Assembly: GCA_032622095.1 (NCBI GenBank)
Contig: CP136066.1
Location: 191,634,816 to 191,698,815 of the forward strand
Length of the DNA stretch: 64,000 nucleotides
Reading direction: 5' to 3'
DNA from: Siphonodentalium dalli
Taxonomy: Eukaryota; Mollusca; Scaphopoda; Gadilida; Siphonodentaliidae
How positions within the stretch are numbered: the stretch's first letter is position 1; every line of letters starts with the position of its first letter. The notes under the pieces were generated by a model that was not told where the DNA came from, made no database searches, and worked only from the letters and a program-made list of their open reading frames with translations. Below, one piece after another: positions 1 to 11,760 of the stretch. A program made the position numbers and the translations under genes.

Positions 1-1290
1 TACAATAGTAATACTACTAGTATCACAAATATAATCGTTTATAATCGAACTAAAATAATAAACCATTTAAACTGCACCAGGTTTTTTTGTGGGCTGGAGA
101 ACAAAAAATCTTCACAAAAGCAAGTCAATTTATTTCAATCCCAATGATATTACTGTTAAACGCAACCTGTGCCATGTTTTCGCGGGTCTGAAATGTCTTT
201 TAATGTGTTAAACATGGGTTATAATAAACATAAAATTGAGATCAGGGTTCGGGTCGAAATTAGAAAAAGACACATAAAATCCGGATCCAGATCCATGGCA
301 TAAAGTTTGTCTGTAAATGGGCTCATTCTCGCGTGAAATCAATCCAAGCGCCATGTTCACCGTTTCCAAATAAACTGAGTTCCGCGTGGCTCAGCTGCCA
401 TTTAATGTATTAAATACTTGACTATTTATATGAAATAGAAAAGAACTATTCGTATCCGAATCCGGGAATGATCTGATCTAAACATCAACATCTATAACCT
501 AGTTCCACGCGACTCAGCTTACATTTATTGTATTAAATAAGCATTACTTTATAAGAAGAAAATCCGGATCCGGGCATAATCTGTACCTTTAAATATTATC
601 AGTAAATACGTGGAAATTAATTCGGTTCCGCACATGGTGTGTACCTTTAAATGCGATAATCATTCCGTGAAATCAATCCAACAGCCTAGTATAACGTCTC
701 AAAATCAACTTATAACTTTGTTCCACGTGACATTTAATATATAAAAAAGACGATAATTTATATGGAAAAAAGGAGAGAGAAAAAAACCGGATCCGGACAT
801 GATATCTACCTTTTAATATGATCAATAATTACGAGATAATTAATTCGGATCCGGACATGGTGTGTTCCTTTAAATGCCATCATGATCACGTAAAATCAAT
901 CCAACCGCCGTGTCTATATGAAAAAATAAGAAGTATGCTGATCCGGGCACGATATGTACCTTTAAATACGATTAATCGGGTTGAATGAGCACGACAGCCC
1001 TATATTGGTTTAATCGTGTCAGAAACGGCTTTTAATGGGTTAAATGTGTGATAAAACAAGCATGAAATTCATACCCGAATCCGGGTCGAAATCCGGTAAA
1101 AAGACACCTAAATCCGGGTCGAAATCCGGGATCCGGAATCCGGAATCCGGTAAAAAGACACACCCCTCTTGTAGCTTAGTCCACGGTATGTACCCAGGAA
1201 ATATCATCGCTTGTGTGCGTACCAGTGGTTTAGGACATGCCCTCGGTCTAGATACATTCCTAGCAACCCTTGAATAATTTCACAACCAAT
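1..1290. repeat. Degenerate interspersed repeat block
   Basis: The words CCGGATCCGG, TACCTTTAAAT and AAAATCAATCCAA recur every 60 to 350 bases (for example near 336, 584, 641, 671, 868, 890, 955), and a TCGAAATCCGG motif repeats between 1085 and 1160. This looks like an old, eroded tandem or dispersed repeat. No coding exon was recognised here. The 77-residue ORF at 1044-1277 is read out of these repeated words and is not credible as a gene. Confidence 0.5.
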
Positions 1291-1489
1291 GTGTATTACC
1301 AAACTCCTTAGTTAATATTCACCCCAATATTATGTAATTAGCTACAATTCCCCGATACATCATGCTTTTACTCATTGCATCTTGAGGTTCTTATAATTCT
1401 CCGAACATCATCTATTATTCGGGTCATTCAGTCCGCTACTTATTTTGTATACATTGCTTGAAGTCTTATAGCTGTACTTTTCATTGCAG

Positions 1490-1650
1490 GACTCTTCATT
1501 GTCATCGCTGTCATTTTGTGTGCGACTCTGCGTGTCGATTCGGAAATGTGGGGAGAATATCTTGCATACTCCGCTATTTTGTCCCTTGTTGGAGCCATGA
1601 TGAACTTCGTCGCTGGGGGTCTGCTGGTAGCCCGAAGACGTAATCTCTAA
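1490..1650 (+). CDS. Terminal exon of a multi-pass (probably four-TM) membrane protein
   Basis: Seen: a pyrimidine-rich tract and the acceptor TTTTCATTGCAG end at 1489. Reading with two bases finishing a split codon gives 52 residues to TAA at 1648-1650. The peptide has a hydrophobic helix at its start (LFIVIAVILCATL), a short polar loop with Asp/Glu and Trp, a second hydrophobic helix of about 24 residues rich in small residues, and a basic cytoplasmic tail (ARRRNL). Known: helix 3 - short loop - helix 4 - basic tail is how claudin/PMP22/clarin-type tetraspan proteins end. Inferred: this is the last coding exon of such a gene on the plus strand. The upstream exons would lie before position 1 or were not recognised. 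The frame is not the longest ORF here; the competing 61-residue ORF is Cys/His-rich and lacks the helix pattern. Family unassigned. Confidence 0.55.
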
Positions 1651-2263
1651 GCTGTCGCTTCAGACTTTCAGATAATTTATACCAGGAACGCATACAGTGG
1701 CTGAGCTAGATGTTTGTTGTAGGAATCATTGTACTTACTAGTGAAAGGATTATTTGTAGTTTACGAACATTATTAAAGATGCATTATCGCGAATTATTGG
1801 AAGAATTATTAGAACAGCGTACGTTTATAGAGTTATTGTTCTTAGAACGAGAATCGTTAGTCGGTTATTTAAAAAAGCGTTGGTAAAAAGGGGGCGAGGA
1901 CCCCCCCCCCCCCCCACCCTGTTTTAGGTTTTTTTTTGGTACTTGGATGATGTGTCAGCGAGCCATTTTTCATAATGCCAACATCGGGATGACAACGTCG
2001 TAGAGCGGTGTTATAATAATGAACGAATTTCACAGCGAAAATTACTAAGCCTATTATCCCGGTAGTTTCCCTAGTTTTGTGCTCATAACCAGAGTGGTTT
2101 ATTCATATAACATCAAGGGTTGCGTGTGTGTCCACTTACAACATCGTTATTTGTATAACGTGATATGTTGTTAACACGTACGGGTGATGAGATTATGTGA
2201 CGTTTTAGCATTAACGCGATAATTAGCTAGCAAACTATGCATACCATACGCTCAAGTAATATG
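1651..2263. other. Non-coding, putative 3' flank of the membrane-protein exon
   Basis: Nothing recognisable apart from a 15-base run of C at 1901-1915. No AATAAA signal was found close to the stop codon, so the end of the transcript cannot be placed. Confidence 0.4.
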
Positions 2264-5200
2264 TACACGCAATCCTTGAATGGAGATGGATTACATTTAG
2301 TGTGGTCGTGGTACGCAAAAAAAGGGGTCAACCCAGAAGAAATTGGTATACAAGCGATCTCGGTGTCATTCAACGCGGGAGAATCTCTGCTACAACATAT
2401 CCAAAATCCGCTAAAATCCGCTTTGGGCAAAATCCAGGATCCAAGATGGCGTCCAACATGGCCGCCTTTAGTCAAAAGAGATTCTGACTGAGATTAATTC
2501 GACATAATGAGAACAAATGTTGCCATATTAATACAAATGTATACATTTTTGCGAAGGTAAAGTATTATGCCACATATCTATAGAAAAAATGGAACCCCTC
2601 GCCCCAGATGGCTGCCAAAATGGTGGCCTAAACTCGAAAATTTGAAATTTTTGCCTAATATCTTAAAGATCAATTCCTGTTGTTTAATAATGGTTCAGAC
2701 TGGCGACATTGATTAGTCATATTCATGTTAATTCATCATCGGAGCAATGAAAGATACCATAAATGGGGTCCCAGTCTCATATACACCCTCAAAAATTTGA
2801 TTTTACAGAACGCGGTATAAAATTCCACAAAAATCGCCATTGGGATTCCAGTCGTATATCAACAAGAAATGGACAGAACTGTACAATGTAAGTTGGGCAT
2901 ACCATTATCTATAATTACTCCAATTCAATGAAACCCAAATTGGCGCTTTGTCTTAAAATGGCTGCCAAAATGGCGGTCAAAATATGGAAAATGGCAGATA
3001 TTTAGAATGGTCGTCAGAGGGTTAGACACAGAAGAAATTGGTAAAGAAACGGTTTTATTGTCATTCGACGCGGGAGAATCTCGTGTATAACATATCCAAA
3101 ATCCGCTAAAATCCGCTTTGGGGAAAATACAGAATTCAAGATGGCGTCCAACATGGTCGCCAATAATAATGAAAATGGCAAATATGTAGTTATTCACGAA
3201 AACCCATTCGACAAAACGCCAATTCGGCACCAATACGCATCATTGATTGAAATCAATGTTTTTTGTGGGTATGAGTAGCCAATCACGATTCAAAATGCTA
3301 AGATGGCTACCAAAATGGCCACCGAAAATTGTCGAAATTTAAGTTCTGCTCAGAGGAAAGCCGAAACAACACTTCGGTTGTGAGCTAACGATGACAGACC
3401 TATTAAACATGTTGCCAATAATCTACTACCACAATCAGTTCAGCCCGAAAAGTTCCAACTAAGCAGTATCTACTGCAGGATCCAACACGATGTCCACTTA
3501 TTACGAGGGACTATCTGGAAATTAATTAAAAAGAAATTAAATTGCTACGAATCTGGATTATTTGAAAACACAGTGTCAACATTTCTACTTATAATGACTA
3601 TTCGGAACATCAAATATATGGGCATCGGTGGTAGTCCGGAAGCATCAGGCTATAATAGGTTTTCCAGTGCTGGCGAAAGTGAAAAGGACAGGAGGGAAAA
3701 GCGAATAATCTGGGGTTTATTTAATTGGTGGGCAAGTTGGTTATCGGAGCTGGGGAGTTTCAAAGTAAAATTATTTTCTTCAATATCAAGAGGAAAAATG
3801 AAAATTCGCACGTACATTGTATACCCTTCACACTTTATGTGACAATTCCGTGTCATGCGATTGTGGGTATATACATGTGGATAGAAACATTCTAGTACAT
3901 ATATAGACGCACCTATATCTTCTACACATTTAGTGAATTTCATCAATGATATGTAGACACAATGTGCGTCACGGCTGGATCTGACCCGTAGGCGTAAAGG
4001 TATCAACCATTTAGCTTGATTAACTGGCATTTCAAGGTTGTCATTGGATAGAAATGCCACATGAACATGGTGATTAACAACATGTTTGTCTAAGAAATGT
4101 GAACAATGAACATGTTATTTTCCGGATGTTAGACAATCAAACTGCCACATAAGGCGTTCACCCATGCTCATCAGAGCACGAAATATGTGCAAATTAATGA
4201 CACGAAAACTATTTCATGCGGACGACGTACTCTAGACCTACATCCAACGTCATTTCCTATTAACTTTTATTGTTTGTACGGACGGTTTCGAGGTTTGAAA
4301 ATCCCGCTTGTCCAAGAAAACCTCCACATACTTACGGAGTCGATGTGTAAACAATGTATGGGGATAGTTTCTTCATACATATATGTGTTTGGCACACGTA
4401 TTTTCTAGAACATAAGAGATCACCATTTACCGGAGAGTTGATATCTGGGAAGAGATCAGAGTAAAACTACTTTTCTTACATGTCGAATGGGGAATCCATG
4501 GGCTACATTTAGTTCCAGCTTGAAACTTGAAAATGATGGCCGAGCCCGAATAGTTAATATTTCGTCGCATCAGTGCTATAATGTAACCCACATTTTCAAC
4601 TTTCCGAGAAAATGAAGGTTGAAGTTTTTAGACAACATTTCTCCTAATGTTGACAAAGCATGACGTATTGTTGTATTTATCCCAATGAAAACTGACATTA
4701 GCTGTTCATTGAACCACATATTGTTTTCTGTTTATTCCCTCGTTTTCTTTTAAAAAGCAATAGCTTGTTTGGACATATGACATGCCAGCGACGATTCGTT
4801 TCCGTGCTATAATGAAGTTGTGCTAATAAATGCAGATTAAGCTAAATATGGTGGCAATCGCATGTGTCTATGAACTAAAAAGTGCCTATTCTACACTATG
4901 AAAATTCACCCATGTGCATCATCATACAGAAATGTGTGGAACAATCACAAAATTTAAATCACCAAATGATCACGTGACTAACATGGAGATACTGCCATAT
5001 AGCACACATTTTAGAATTCACAAACACAAAACAGAAGTCACGTGGACAATCTGAAGCGTCCGATTGGCTGCTGTTGGACATACGACCTCACAGCACGAAT
5101 AATTGTAAAGATCGCTGGAGATACGACATTTGCTTCACTGGTTTGTGCGAATATTTGTCATCCAATGCAAGGACAGTTTGTCCCATCGGATTGGATTTTT

Positions 5201-6652
5201 TCTCACGATTCGAATGGTATCAAATACTCATTTCCCGCCAAAATGGATATACGACATTATAGCACTGATGAGTCGAGATTTTGTCAACCCGCGGGAAGCC
5301 ACCAAAAGATTGAAAATAAATAGTTTTGATGTATATGAGCCACATACATGTATATGAGCCAACTATCAACTGCATCCACCACTCACAACTTCCATTATGT
5401 GATAAGCTGGGCAGAGTCTACCATTTTCGTTTTGGAACCATATTAGATAAAAATTATTGTTTCTTTTTGTCTATTTGGTCTATTTGATCAATTATTTTGT
5501 AGACAAGATCTGTTCATCCCTAAATATCAAATGTGACCAGAACCCCAAAGTCGATTTTGGTTAAATTTCATACCACATTCGTTATAACTTATTAGTGAAG
5601 GACCAGAGTAAACTATGATCTAATCTATTAGAAATGTCATTGCTGTAATGATCAGTTGACACGATCATTGAAAGAGAGCAACAAGTGATAAACAGAAGTG
5701 ATAGAAAATAGTATTTTTCACATCGGGTGGCCATTTTGGCAGCCATTTTTGGTACTGATTTTTAAGTTTTTACATAGAGCTAGCATTATGGCATCATAAA
5801 GAGGTATACATTCGTATTTATTTAGTCAATTTTATTCATCAACCACTACTTATAATGGATTGAATGACACTGTGATCAATATCCGCCATTTTCCATATTT
5901 TGACCGCCATTTTGGCAGCCATTTTGAGACAAAGCGCCAATTTGGGTTTCATTGAATTGGAGTATTTATATATATTGGTATGCCCAACTTACATTGTACA
6001 GTTCTGTCCATTTCTTGTTGATATATGACTGTAATCACAATGGAGAGTTTTGTGGAATTTTATACCGCGTTCTGTAAAATCGAATTTTTTAGGGTGTAGA
6101 GGAGTCTGGGACCCCATTTATGGTATCTTTCATTGCTCCAATGATGAATTAACATGAATATGACTAATCAATGTCGCCAGTCTGAACCATTATCAATCAA
6201 CAGGAATTGATCTTTAAGATATTAGGCAAAAACTTCAAATGTTCTAGTTTAGGCCGCCATTTTGGCGGCCATCTGGGACGATGGGTTCCATTTTTGCCAT
6301 AAACAGGTGGCACAACATTTTAACTTTGCAAAAATGTATACATTTGTATACATATGACAACATTTGTTCTCACTGTTATCGAATTAAATCTCAGTCAGAG
6401 TATCTTTTGACTAACGCCATGTTGGATCCTGAATTTTGCCCAAAGCGGATTTTAGCGGATTTTGGATATGTTATACACGAGATTCTCCCGCGTCGAATGA
6501 CACCAAAACCGCTTCTATACCAATTTCTTCCGGGTCGAACCTTCTGATGACCACACTAATTTACCACCATCAAAACTACAGACACCGTGTTTATGAATTT
6601 AATGCAAGATTCAAACAAATTATAATATTTTTTCATACACGCAATCCTTGAA
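2264..6652. mobile_element. Large inverted-repeat unit flanked by 17-bp direct repeats
   Basis: Arm 2285-3001 reappears as its reverse complement at 5879-6572 with scattered mismatches; recognisable blocks include the stretch around GGGGTCCCAGTCTC and the CAAAATGGCGG words. Outside the arms the 17-base word TACACGCAATCCTTGAA occurs in the same orientation at 2264-2280 and 6636-6652, as a target-site duplication would. A second partial copy of the arm lies in direct orientation at about 3018-3160, roughly 697 bases after the first. About 64 bases separate the right arm from the right direct repeat, against only a few on the left, so the boundaries are not perfectly symmetric. No transposase was recognised in the 2.9-kb spacer. 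Confidence 0.5.
3165..5720. other. Spacer of the inverted-repeat unit, no recognised gene
   Basis: Several ORFs of 60 to 136 codons exist on both strands (for example 3650-4060 minus and 5042-5323 plus). None shows a family motif, splice context or repeated conservation. Segments at about 3290-3345 and 5720-5765 are weakly inverted copies of each other, so the arms may once have been longer. Confidence 0.4.
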
Positions 6653-7371
6653 GTTACTTTGATGTTGTTGTTATTTTGAACTGAAAACATGATGATGCAA
6701 GAAATTTTCAATTTGTTATGCTTATCGCTGTACCAATTGATTAGAGACCTTTCGCAAAACTCACGTTTACGATTACGGATACGGATAGGGTACTACGTCA
6801 CCAACATTTGTGTACTTTCTAATCGTTGTCGTATTTTACTATCCGCAATGACGGTTACGATTTCATGGTTTCTAATAAGCTCAAACAACACCTGAAATTT
6901 ATTTTCTGCAATATATCACTTTACTCCGTTCGAGACTGTATATGTATATCATGTAAACCATCCAGTTGTATTGAGCTACAACCTCGGGTGCTGTTTAGAT
7001 TGACAATCACTGTAGGCCTACTCGTCGTCGTGAATCTCGAGCTTCCCGCGAAATAAGATCGCTATTCACAACGGATAGTAATCGCTGGCTGCGACACAAC
7101 ACTTTGCAGTAATATATAGAAGTACACTATGAAACAAGTCGCCAAAAAAACACGACTGACATGGATTTGGTGGTACTAAAAGAATATTTGGCACACCCAC
7201 CAACATCACCGTGTCGACTTTGTTACGATTTGATAGGACAAATCAGAAGTGATGCACATCAGCGAGCACAGCAACCTTATGTCTGATTTCCTAAACCCAA
7301 AGAGGTGATAGGCCTGGATAGGATAGGATATTAATTGATTCCCAATACACATACACAGAGACGTGGCGACA

Positions 7372-7386
7372 GGGGGGGGGGGGGGG
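7372..7386. repeat. Poly-G tract
   Basis: Uninterrupted run of 15 G. Confidence 0.9.
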
Positions 7387-7419
7387 TTGGGGGTGTCTCA
7401 CCCTCCAACTTTGGTCAAA

Positions 7420-8070
7420 ATTTTCAACAGTTGGAAATTTCATACCTGACACAACATTAGTTGGAAATTTTACACCAACAATAGGTTGATAATGTTCTTG
7501 TAGTTTGATTTTCAAACAACTTATTGTGGGGAATTTATTGTTTTTGGACCAATATTTGCATATTTTCCTTCTTTTGATAAAAATTTTGGACTGAAATGGC
7601 CATCAGTTAGAAATTTTCCAACCTTAGGGGTGTCAGGTTGGAAATTTCCAACACTTGGAAAGCTTGTGTCTTGGTCCCTCCCCGTGGCCAGTCAAAAACT
7701 TCTAGTTAATTTAAGAAAATAATATTGTCCTACATTTGGTCAAAATTGTCACTGGAATTGTCATCAGTTGGAAATTTGCAACTCTATGAATGCTTGAGGC
7801 TAGTCTGGATGCCAGGATTTTGCGATTTTCTTGTTCACGTTTAAAAAAAACTTTCGCCCGGTGTGTCCTGGTCCCTCCCCGTGGTCAATAAAAAACTGCT
7901 AATGAGTTTAAGAAAACAATATTTTACTACATTTGGTTAAAATCGTTGACTGAAAATTTCCAAACTAAGGGAGAGTATGAGGTTTGAAATTTCCAACACT
8001 AGGAAAGTTTGAAGTCAGTCTAGATGCTAGGATTTTGCGATTTTCTTGTTTAGTTTTCACAATTTTCTCA
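7420..8070. repeat. 195-bp direct repeats with TTGGAAATTTCCAAC palindromes
   Basis: The segment beginning near 7669 (TTGGTCCCTCCCCGTGG) repeats from 7866 with a period of about 195 bases, including the GAAAATAATATT/GAAAACAATATT block and the AGTCTGGATGCCAGG/AGTCTAGATGCTAGG block. GGAAATTTCCAAC palindromic words occur through the region. The breakpoint of the large tandem duplication lies in this repeat. Confidence 0.65.
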
Positions 8071-9091
8071 CACCGGGCCATGATCGGCCCGGTGGGTCCT
8101 AGTCTATTGCCCGTAGTCGTGTGCACACCCCCAACGGAAACCCTCTAGCCACATACATATTACATAATAATGATGACAATTATGGATAATTCTGTCGTAA
8201 ATTGTGGGGGATGGCATAATCTGGCTAGACTGTCTTTCTGCAGAAATCGCGTTGAAATGAAATTGCGGACTGAAAGGGTCTTGAAGTGGTGGCGTCGTGG
8301 TTGATGTGAGGTCCAAATTTAGGAACCGCTCTTCCCCCATCAGCATAACGCCTATCAGGTCATCCATATGATAACAACGAACTGAATTTCCACCACATAT
8401 GACCTGGCATTTATACCTGTATTGCCATAATATATCACGAGAATCCCGGGTCGTACGTTGTGACTGGTCGAATTATTGACAATATAAACAGGTCATGATT
8501 ATCGCATTGTTGCAAATGAGACGATAAGTGAAGTATTAAGGGACTGTATACCAAACACACGCTTTGAGTTGTAAAAGTGGTACGAAATAATGATTGTACG
8601 TGTTCGTCAAAACTCTTACGCGTAGTCGTTTTGCGAAAGGACTTTTTGGCCACACGGATAGACTTACGACTACGAATAGCTATCCGTATTCGTAATCGTA
8701 AACGTGAGGATGCGAAAGGTCTCTAATGTTGGTAATCAACGACGACAAAATGACCAACACGCCGATAATGATTCATACCATGCTGATGATAAACACTGGA
8801 ATCATAGTGGAATGTATGCATTCATACTGATGGTGACAATGGTCAAGATGACAGCGACTCGGACCAGTCCATCAGACGCCTTCCCGTCTATTCCATCATA
8901 TAATTGGAATATGTCCACAATGTTTTACTTGAAATAATTTGAATGTCATTGCTCTCACATAAATAATAAAGAGCGTTTATTCTTTACTTATCTATCACGA
9001 TGAAGTTATTGAGCATCGTGTATCGCTATTTCACCAGAGGTCACATGTCAGACATTGTACACGTATATACATACGTAACATCAGAGGAAGA

Positions 9092-9262
9092 GGGGGGAGG
9101 GAAAAAAGCAAATGAGCAAGAGGGGAGAGGGAAAAAGAGAAAACAGTGAGCAAGAGAAGAGGAGAAAGAGAGCAAGTGAGCAAGGGAAAAAGAGAAACTG
9201 AGCAAGAGGTGAGGAAAAAAGAGCACGTGAGCAAGGAAAAAAAGAGCAATTGAGCATATAGA
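9092..9262. repeat. Purine-rich GAGCAAG minisatellite
   Basis: Almost pure purine on the plus strand, built of GAGCAAG/GAGAAAG words. The Leu/Ser/Phe-rich minus-strand ORFs across it are by-products of this composition. The same tract recurs at about 28439-28612. Confidence 0.85.
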
Positions 9263-9865
9263 AGAGGATAATAATCACACGAGTCAATGGATTATAAAAA
9301 GCAGCATTTTATAGATCGAAAAAGTGACACCGTGGATAAATTGACCTTATCACGTGATCATGTGATATTTACACACTTAAGCTCTGTATAAACAATACAT
9401 ATCGCATCTACAGCAGTCTACTTCATTGTGAATTAAGTCACTTTGGGTTATTTGACTATAAACCTGTTACACCACAGCATTGGGTTATTGTAATTTAATG
9501 AAAATTTTACACATCGTGATGGTTTTCAAAAATAGTACAACTTCATGTTGGTAATACACGAATGAAGAGCGTTTGATTCATAAGAAATTACTACACGAAT
9601 GAACTGAAATTTATATTTCACATCTTCCCAACAACAGATGCTGACATAGGCATTGTGTTATACTCGCCCTAATTGGTGATCCATAGACACCTACGACGTA
9701 TGGTACTTTCTATGTATTACACTGTATTTCAATGGAACCAAGGTCTTAGGATAAATTATTCATCACGTTGTTAAGTTAAACGCACATCACGCTCATAATA
9801 CACAACCATTGTACATTTTATAGGCATCATCACCATCGTAATCATTATCAACACCCTTGTAATCC

Positions 9866-9948
9866 ACACACACACCCTCCCTCCCACACCCCCACACACC
9901 CTCACACACACACACACGCACAGACGACGGGTTATATATATATATATA
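9866..9948. repeat. CA and TA microsatellite
   Basis: A CACACA/CCCTCCC run followed by a TATATATATATA run. The copy at about 29210-29300 has different repeat lengths. Confidence 0.85.
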
Positions 9949-9990
9949 GACTAGGGGGTTGCCCGTCACAAAATGACGGGTATATAAATG
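9949..9990 (-). mobile_element. Helitron-like end-to-end junction
   Basis: On the minus strand a perfect hairpin (CCCGTCA - loop - TGACGGG) is followed a few bases later by CTAG (9951-9954). This is immediately followed by TC at 9949-9950 and then a TA/TG-rich stretch. A Helitron 3' end has a short hairpin then CTRR, and a 5' end begins TC, so this reads as one element end joined to the start of another. Same junction at 29300-29340. The bodies were not delimited. Confidence 0.45.
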
Positions 9991-10065
9991 TTCATTGTTA
10001 TTTTCTAGTGTCCGCATTCATGGACACATGGAATGGTCATGCTTTTTTGTTACTGGATGCGGGTT

Positions 10066-10646
10066 GGAACACTTTACTTCACTAAAAACTGTATATTTCT
10101 ACACACCCAGTCAACATATGTGCATGCACATATTGAACGAAACAAAATCAGCATATTATTTAAATATTACTATACACCAACAGAAACATACTCGATTCAG
10201 GAGCCTTTATTCTGGAGCTTGCGGCACATTTTGAACGGACCCCCTTTGGAATCTGTATTCAGCATGCCGCCTTATGATCACATGTGCACGCCTGCACTGC
10301 GCGGCCCATTTGTATGAACACTTTATTTCAATAAAATTGTATTTTTACCCATATCTCCCCAACCCATGTATATGCATGTACATATGGAACGCATCAATCA
10401 AGATATTTTACTTTATCTATACTGAAACAGGTTCAATTCGGGAGCCTTTATTTAGCGGGGATGGGCCCACAGTCCCTTTCTGCGCTTCGCGAACACTATA
10501 TGATATTAAACTGCGTGCACTTCGCTCACACATATAGGGAGTTTGCAGCACATTTTGAACGGACCCCCTTTGGAACCTGTATTCAGCATGCAGCCTAATG
10601 ATCACACGCCCTGCACTGCGCGGCCCATTTGTATGAACACTTTATA
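10066..10646. repeat. Tandem array of 250 to 320-bp units (copy 1)
   Basis: Units beginning AACACTTTA occur at about 10068, 10318 and 10637. Each holds CCCATGTATATGCATG-like and CTTTATCTATA words and ends near GCGGCCCATTTGTATG. The third unit stops after CTTTATA where X begins; its continuation is at 19136. In the second copy (29419, 29669, 29988 onward) the third unit is uninterrupted. Confidence 0.7.
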
Positions 10647-10730
10647 ATATGATCGTACGTGACACGTAATGGAGCAACCACCAAGTTGATCATTAAGTTC
10701 AATGTTACAATAATTATTGGATGTTCCGTA

Positions 10731-11266
10731 CAGGGTACTTCATGTAATACACCACTCGGAGAAATGTCTGTGTAGTCACACAAATACCATGCTAGAACTT
10801 GGATTGATATATTCGTAATCGTATATAGTCACCAATAGCCGGGTTGTCACCGTAGTAACGGACATTGCCCATATAGTGAACTATTCAAACCCAGCATTAA
10901 AATCATGGTTATGATCAGTCCAAACATGAGTAAAGTTCGAACATAAGATAATAATAGCTGAGAACCTGGTGTGAATTGAACTGTGGTGGGGTCTCAAGCA
11001 TATCTACCCCTGCACGTCAGAACAAAATTATGCCATGAAATGGCATAATTAGCTTGAGGATGGAAGTGAACCATCATCCCACAGCGAAATCAACCAGGCC
11101 TGTTGGGTTTGAATAGTTCGCTAGATGGGCAATGTCAGGTACTACGGTAGTAACCCAGCTATTGGTGACTATATACGATTACGAATATATCAATTCAAGT
11201 TATAACATGGTATTTTAGTGTGATGACAGACATTTATCCGAGTGGTGTAGCACATGTAGTACCCTG
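10731..11266. mobile_element. Tc1/mariner-like MITE, 536 bp
   Basis: Ends CAGGGTAC...GTACCCTG with TA on both sides (10729-10730, 11267-11268). The inverted repeats are long, about 160 bases per arm (about 10731-10894 against 11103-11266), leaving a central spacer of about 200 bases. No ORF of note; non-autonomous. Confidence 0.75.
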
Positions 11267-11344
11267 TATGCATATATACATATATATATCACAGCAGAAG
11301 TTTCCTTAGAATTAATGGATGGAAATGGAATGCCTTTAATATTT

Positions 11345-11760
11345 GTATTATTTGAGTCGGACATAGATTACCTTAGCTGCAGGCAATCAATGCAATACAT
11401 GTAAACTATGTAGAAAAAGACATTATTGAATGAAGTGTAGTGAATATGATGCGTCACTTTAATATTTGAGTCGGACATAGCTTAGCTTACCTGAAGGCAA
11501 TCAATGCAATAAGTGATGTAGAAACAGAAATTATTGAATGAAGTGTAATGAATATGAAGCGTCATTTTAATGCAATATCGATTGGGTGGAAGAGAAATGT
11601 CACTTTAATAGTTAACGATGATATACATATAGAATTATAGATTATCCCCATTGAAGACGATCAATGCAATGAACAGTGTAGAAATGGAGAAAATGTTGCC
11701 TGAATGAATCAATGTGTGAACATAAAGTCTCACTTTAATGAAATATTGAGATGATGGAAT
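11345..11760. repeat. Degenerate tandem repeat of about 114 bp
   Basis: GAGTCGGACATAG at about 11354 and 11468, GGCAATCAATGCAAT and ATTATTGAATGAAGTGTA in each unit, and a third, more diverged unit at about 11650-11750. Confidence 0.6.

Larger units (their letters stand above)
6744..8723. mobile_element. TA-flanked TIR element of about 1.98 kb
   Basis: The left end starts GAGACCTTTCGCA and the right end is the reverse complement of GAGACCTTTCGCA. The match continues for about 45 bases through CTCACGTTTACGATTACG with a few changes. Both ends abut TA (6742-6743 and 8724-8725), the signature of a TA-target element such as Tc1/mariner. The interior has no recognisable transposase; ORFs at 8104-8367 and 8435-8653 (minus) are unassigned. 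The left boundary of duplicated segment A (7864) falls inside this element, so the second copy keeps only its right part. Confidence 0.65.
7864..10646. repeat. Segment A, copy 1
   Basis: Near-identical to 27213-29997 over about 2.78 kb. The copies differ by scattered substitutions and a few small indels, for example a 10-base CGTCCTTGCA present only in copy 2 and an 11-base ATCATAGTGGA stretch present only in copy 1. It contains the right half of the 6744-8723 element, a purine-rich tract, microsatellites, a Helitron-like terminus and a short tandem array. The last shared bases are CTTTATA, after which copy 1 continues into X and copy 2 continues into B2. Confidence 0.9.

Noticed and set aside
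3650-4060. 136-codon minus-strand ORF as a gene
   Set aside because: No motif, no splice context, and it overlaps other equally plausible random frames in AT-rich sequence.
9031-9287. Leu/Ser/Phe-rich minus-strand ORFs resembling membrane segments
   Set aside because: Produced by the purine-rich GAGCAAG tract; low complexity in three overlapping frames.
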